Made by a program: the position numbers and the translations under genes. From an uncultured Treponema sp. (lineage in GTDB: Bacteria; Spirochaetota; Spirochaetia; Treponematales; Treponemataceae), in NCBI GenBank assembly GCA_905236315.1, contig CAJOPO010000439.1:1-6165 (forward strand): a stretch of DNA of 6,165 nt, given 5' to 3'. The stretch's first letter is position 1. Every line of letters starts with the position of its first letter. The notes beneath the pieces were generated by a model that saw nothing but the letters and a program-made list of their open reading frames with translations, was not told the DNA's origin and made no database searches. Below are positions 5,949 to 6,165 of the stretch, piece by piece.

Positions 5949-6006
5949 GGAAGTTATTCATTCCTAAAAGATTTTCCGTAAATCAGTTTTACAGCATACT
6001 TTAAGG

Positions 6007-6042
6007 AAAAAACAGCGAGAAGGCGACTGGAAGCTGTTTTTT
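6007..6042. terminator. Bidirectional intrinsic terminator
   Basis: AAAAAACAGC (6007-6016) and GCTGTTTTTT (6033-6042) are perfect inverted repeats around a 16-base loop. Each strand ends the stem in six T residues preceded by CAGC/GCTG, so it can terminate in either direction. It lies about 60 bases upstream of the reductase promoter and would insulate it from minus-strand transcription arriving from beyond the right edge. Confidence 0.7.
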
Positions 6043-6087
6043 ATATGTGTACGTAAAAAAATTGATTTCCGTGACAATTTTCTGGGA

Positions 6088-6115
6088 GCCTCTAAAAACT
6101 TCAGTTTTTAGAGGC
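6088..6115. repeat. Perfect 13-bp inverted repeat
   Basis: GCCTCTAAAAACT (6088-6100) and AGTTTTTAGAGGC (6103-6115) are exact reverse complements with only TC between them. In RNA this would be a 12-bp stem closed by a C(UUCA)G tetraloop. No T-run follows on either strand, so it is not a classical terminator. It may be part of a larger dispersed element together with the hairpin at 6133-6165. Confidence 0.7.
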
Positions 6116-6132
6116 AACTTTGAAAATGCGAT

Positions 6133-6165
6133 GTTGTAAGGCGCGCTATTATAGCGACTTGCAAC
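6133..6165. repeat. Hairpin reaching the window edge
   Basis: GTTGTAAG (6133-6140) pairs with CTTGCAAC (6158-6165) with one T-G wobble, and inside it CGCTA (6144-6148) pairs with TAGCG (6152-6156) around TTA. The two-part stem is GC-richer than its surroundings. The sequence ends exactly at the outer arm, so any continuation is unseen. No reading frame of useful length occurs here. Confidence 0.6.

Noticed and set aside
5993..6000. AGCATACT as a fourth copy of the palindrome arm
   Set aside because: Only eight bases match and no partner arm lies nearby, so it may be chance.

Overview
The window looks like a piece of an AT-rich spirochaete chromosome, most likely a Treponema-type organism. 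Three things suggest this: the C-terminal end of a flagellar export ATPase (FliI) followed at once by FliJ, a TGS/ThrRS-like/uridine-kinase fusion of the kind found in treponemes and some other anaerobes, and a large flavinylated lipoprotein reductase typical of anaerobic hosts and sediments. Dispersed palindromes carrying a GTCATT...AATGAC core also litter the intergenic DNA. The genus is an inference from gene content; no rRNA or other direct marker is present.

Layout. Positions 1-895 (+) hold the 3' part of fliI and the complete fliJ, joined by a TAATG stop/start overlap and evidently the end of a flagellar operon. Positions 896-1032 are a convergent gap filled by a nested palindromic repeat (copy A) that may terminate transcription from both sides. 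Positions 1033-2685 (-) encode a 550-residue nucleoside-kinase-like protein. Its near-consensus promoter lies so close to the ATG that the mRNA should be leaderless or nearly so.

Positions 2686-3243 (558 nt) have no gene. They hold the kinase promoter, a small hairpin, palindrome copy B, a 44-bp tandem repeat array, an intrinsic-terminator-like hairpin and palindrome copy C. Positions 3244-5811 (-) encode an 855-residue lipoprotein with two covalent-FMN domains and a fumarate-reductase-type FAD domain. Positions 5812-6165 (354 nt) are non-coding. They contain the reductase's Shine-Dalgarno site, a leader of about 100 nt with possible secondary structure, a sigma70-like promoter, a bidirectional terminator and two further hairpins, the last running to the window edge.

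How the genes work together. FliI and FliJ act together in the flagellar type III export apparatus. The kinase is a stand-alone transcription unit. The reductase also appears monocistronic, since it is bracketed by terminators and has its own promoter. It probably acts outside the cytoplasmic membrane as a terminal reductase for an organic acceptor, fed through FMNs attached by an ApbE-type flavin transferase that is not in this window. The most unusual material is the reductase's active-site composition, the paired repeat families in which one copy of each has lost its hairpin core, and the apparently leaderless kinase.
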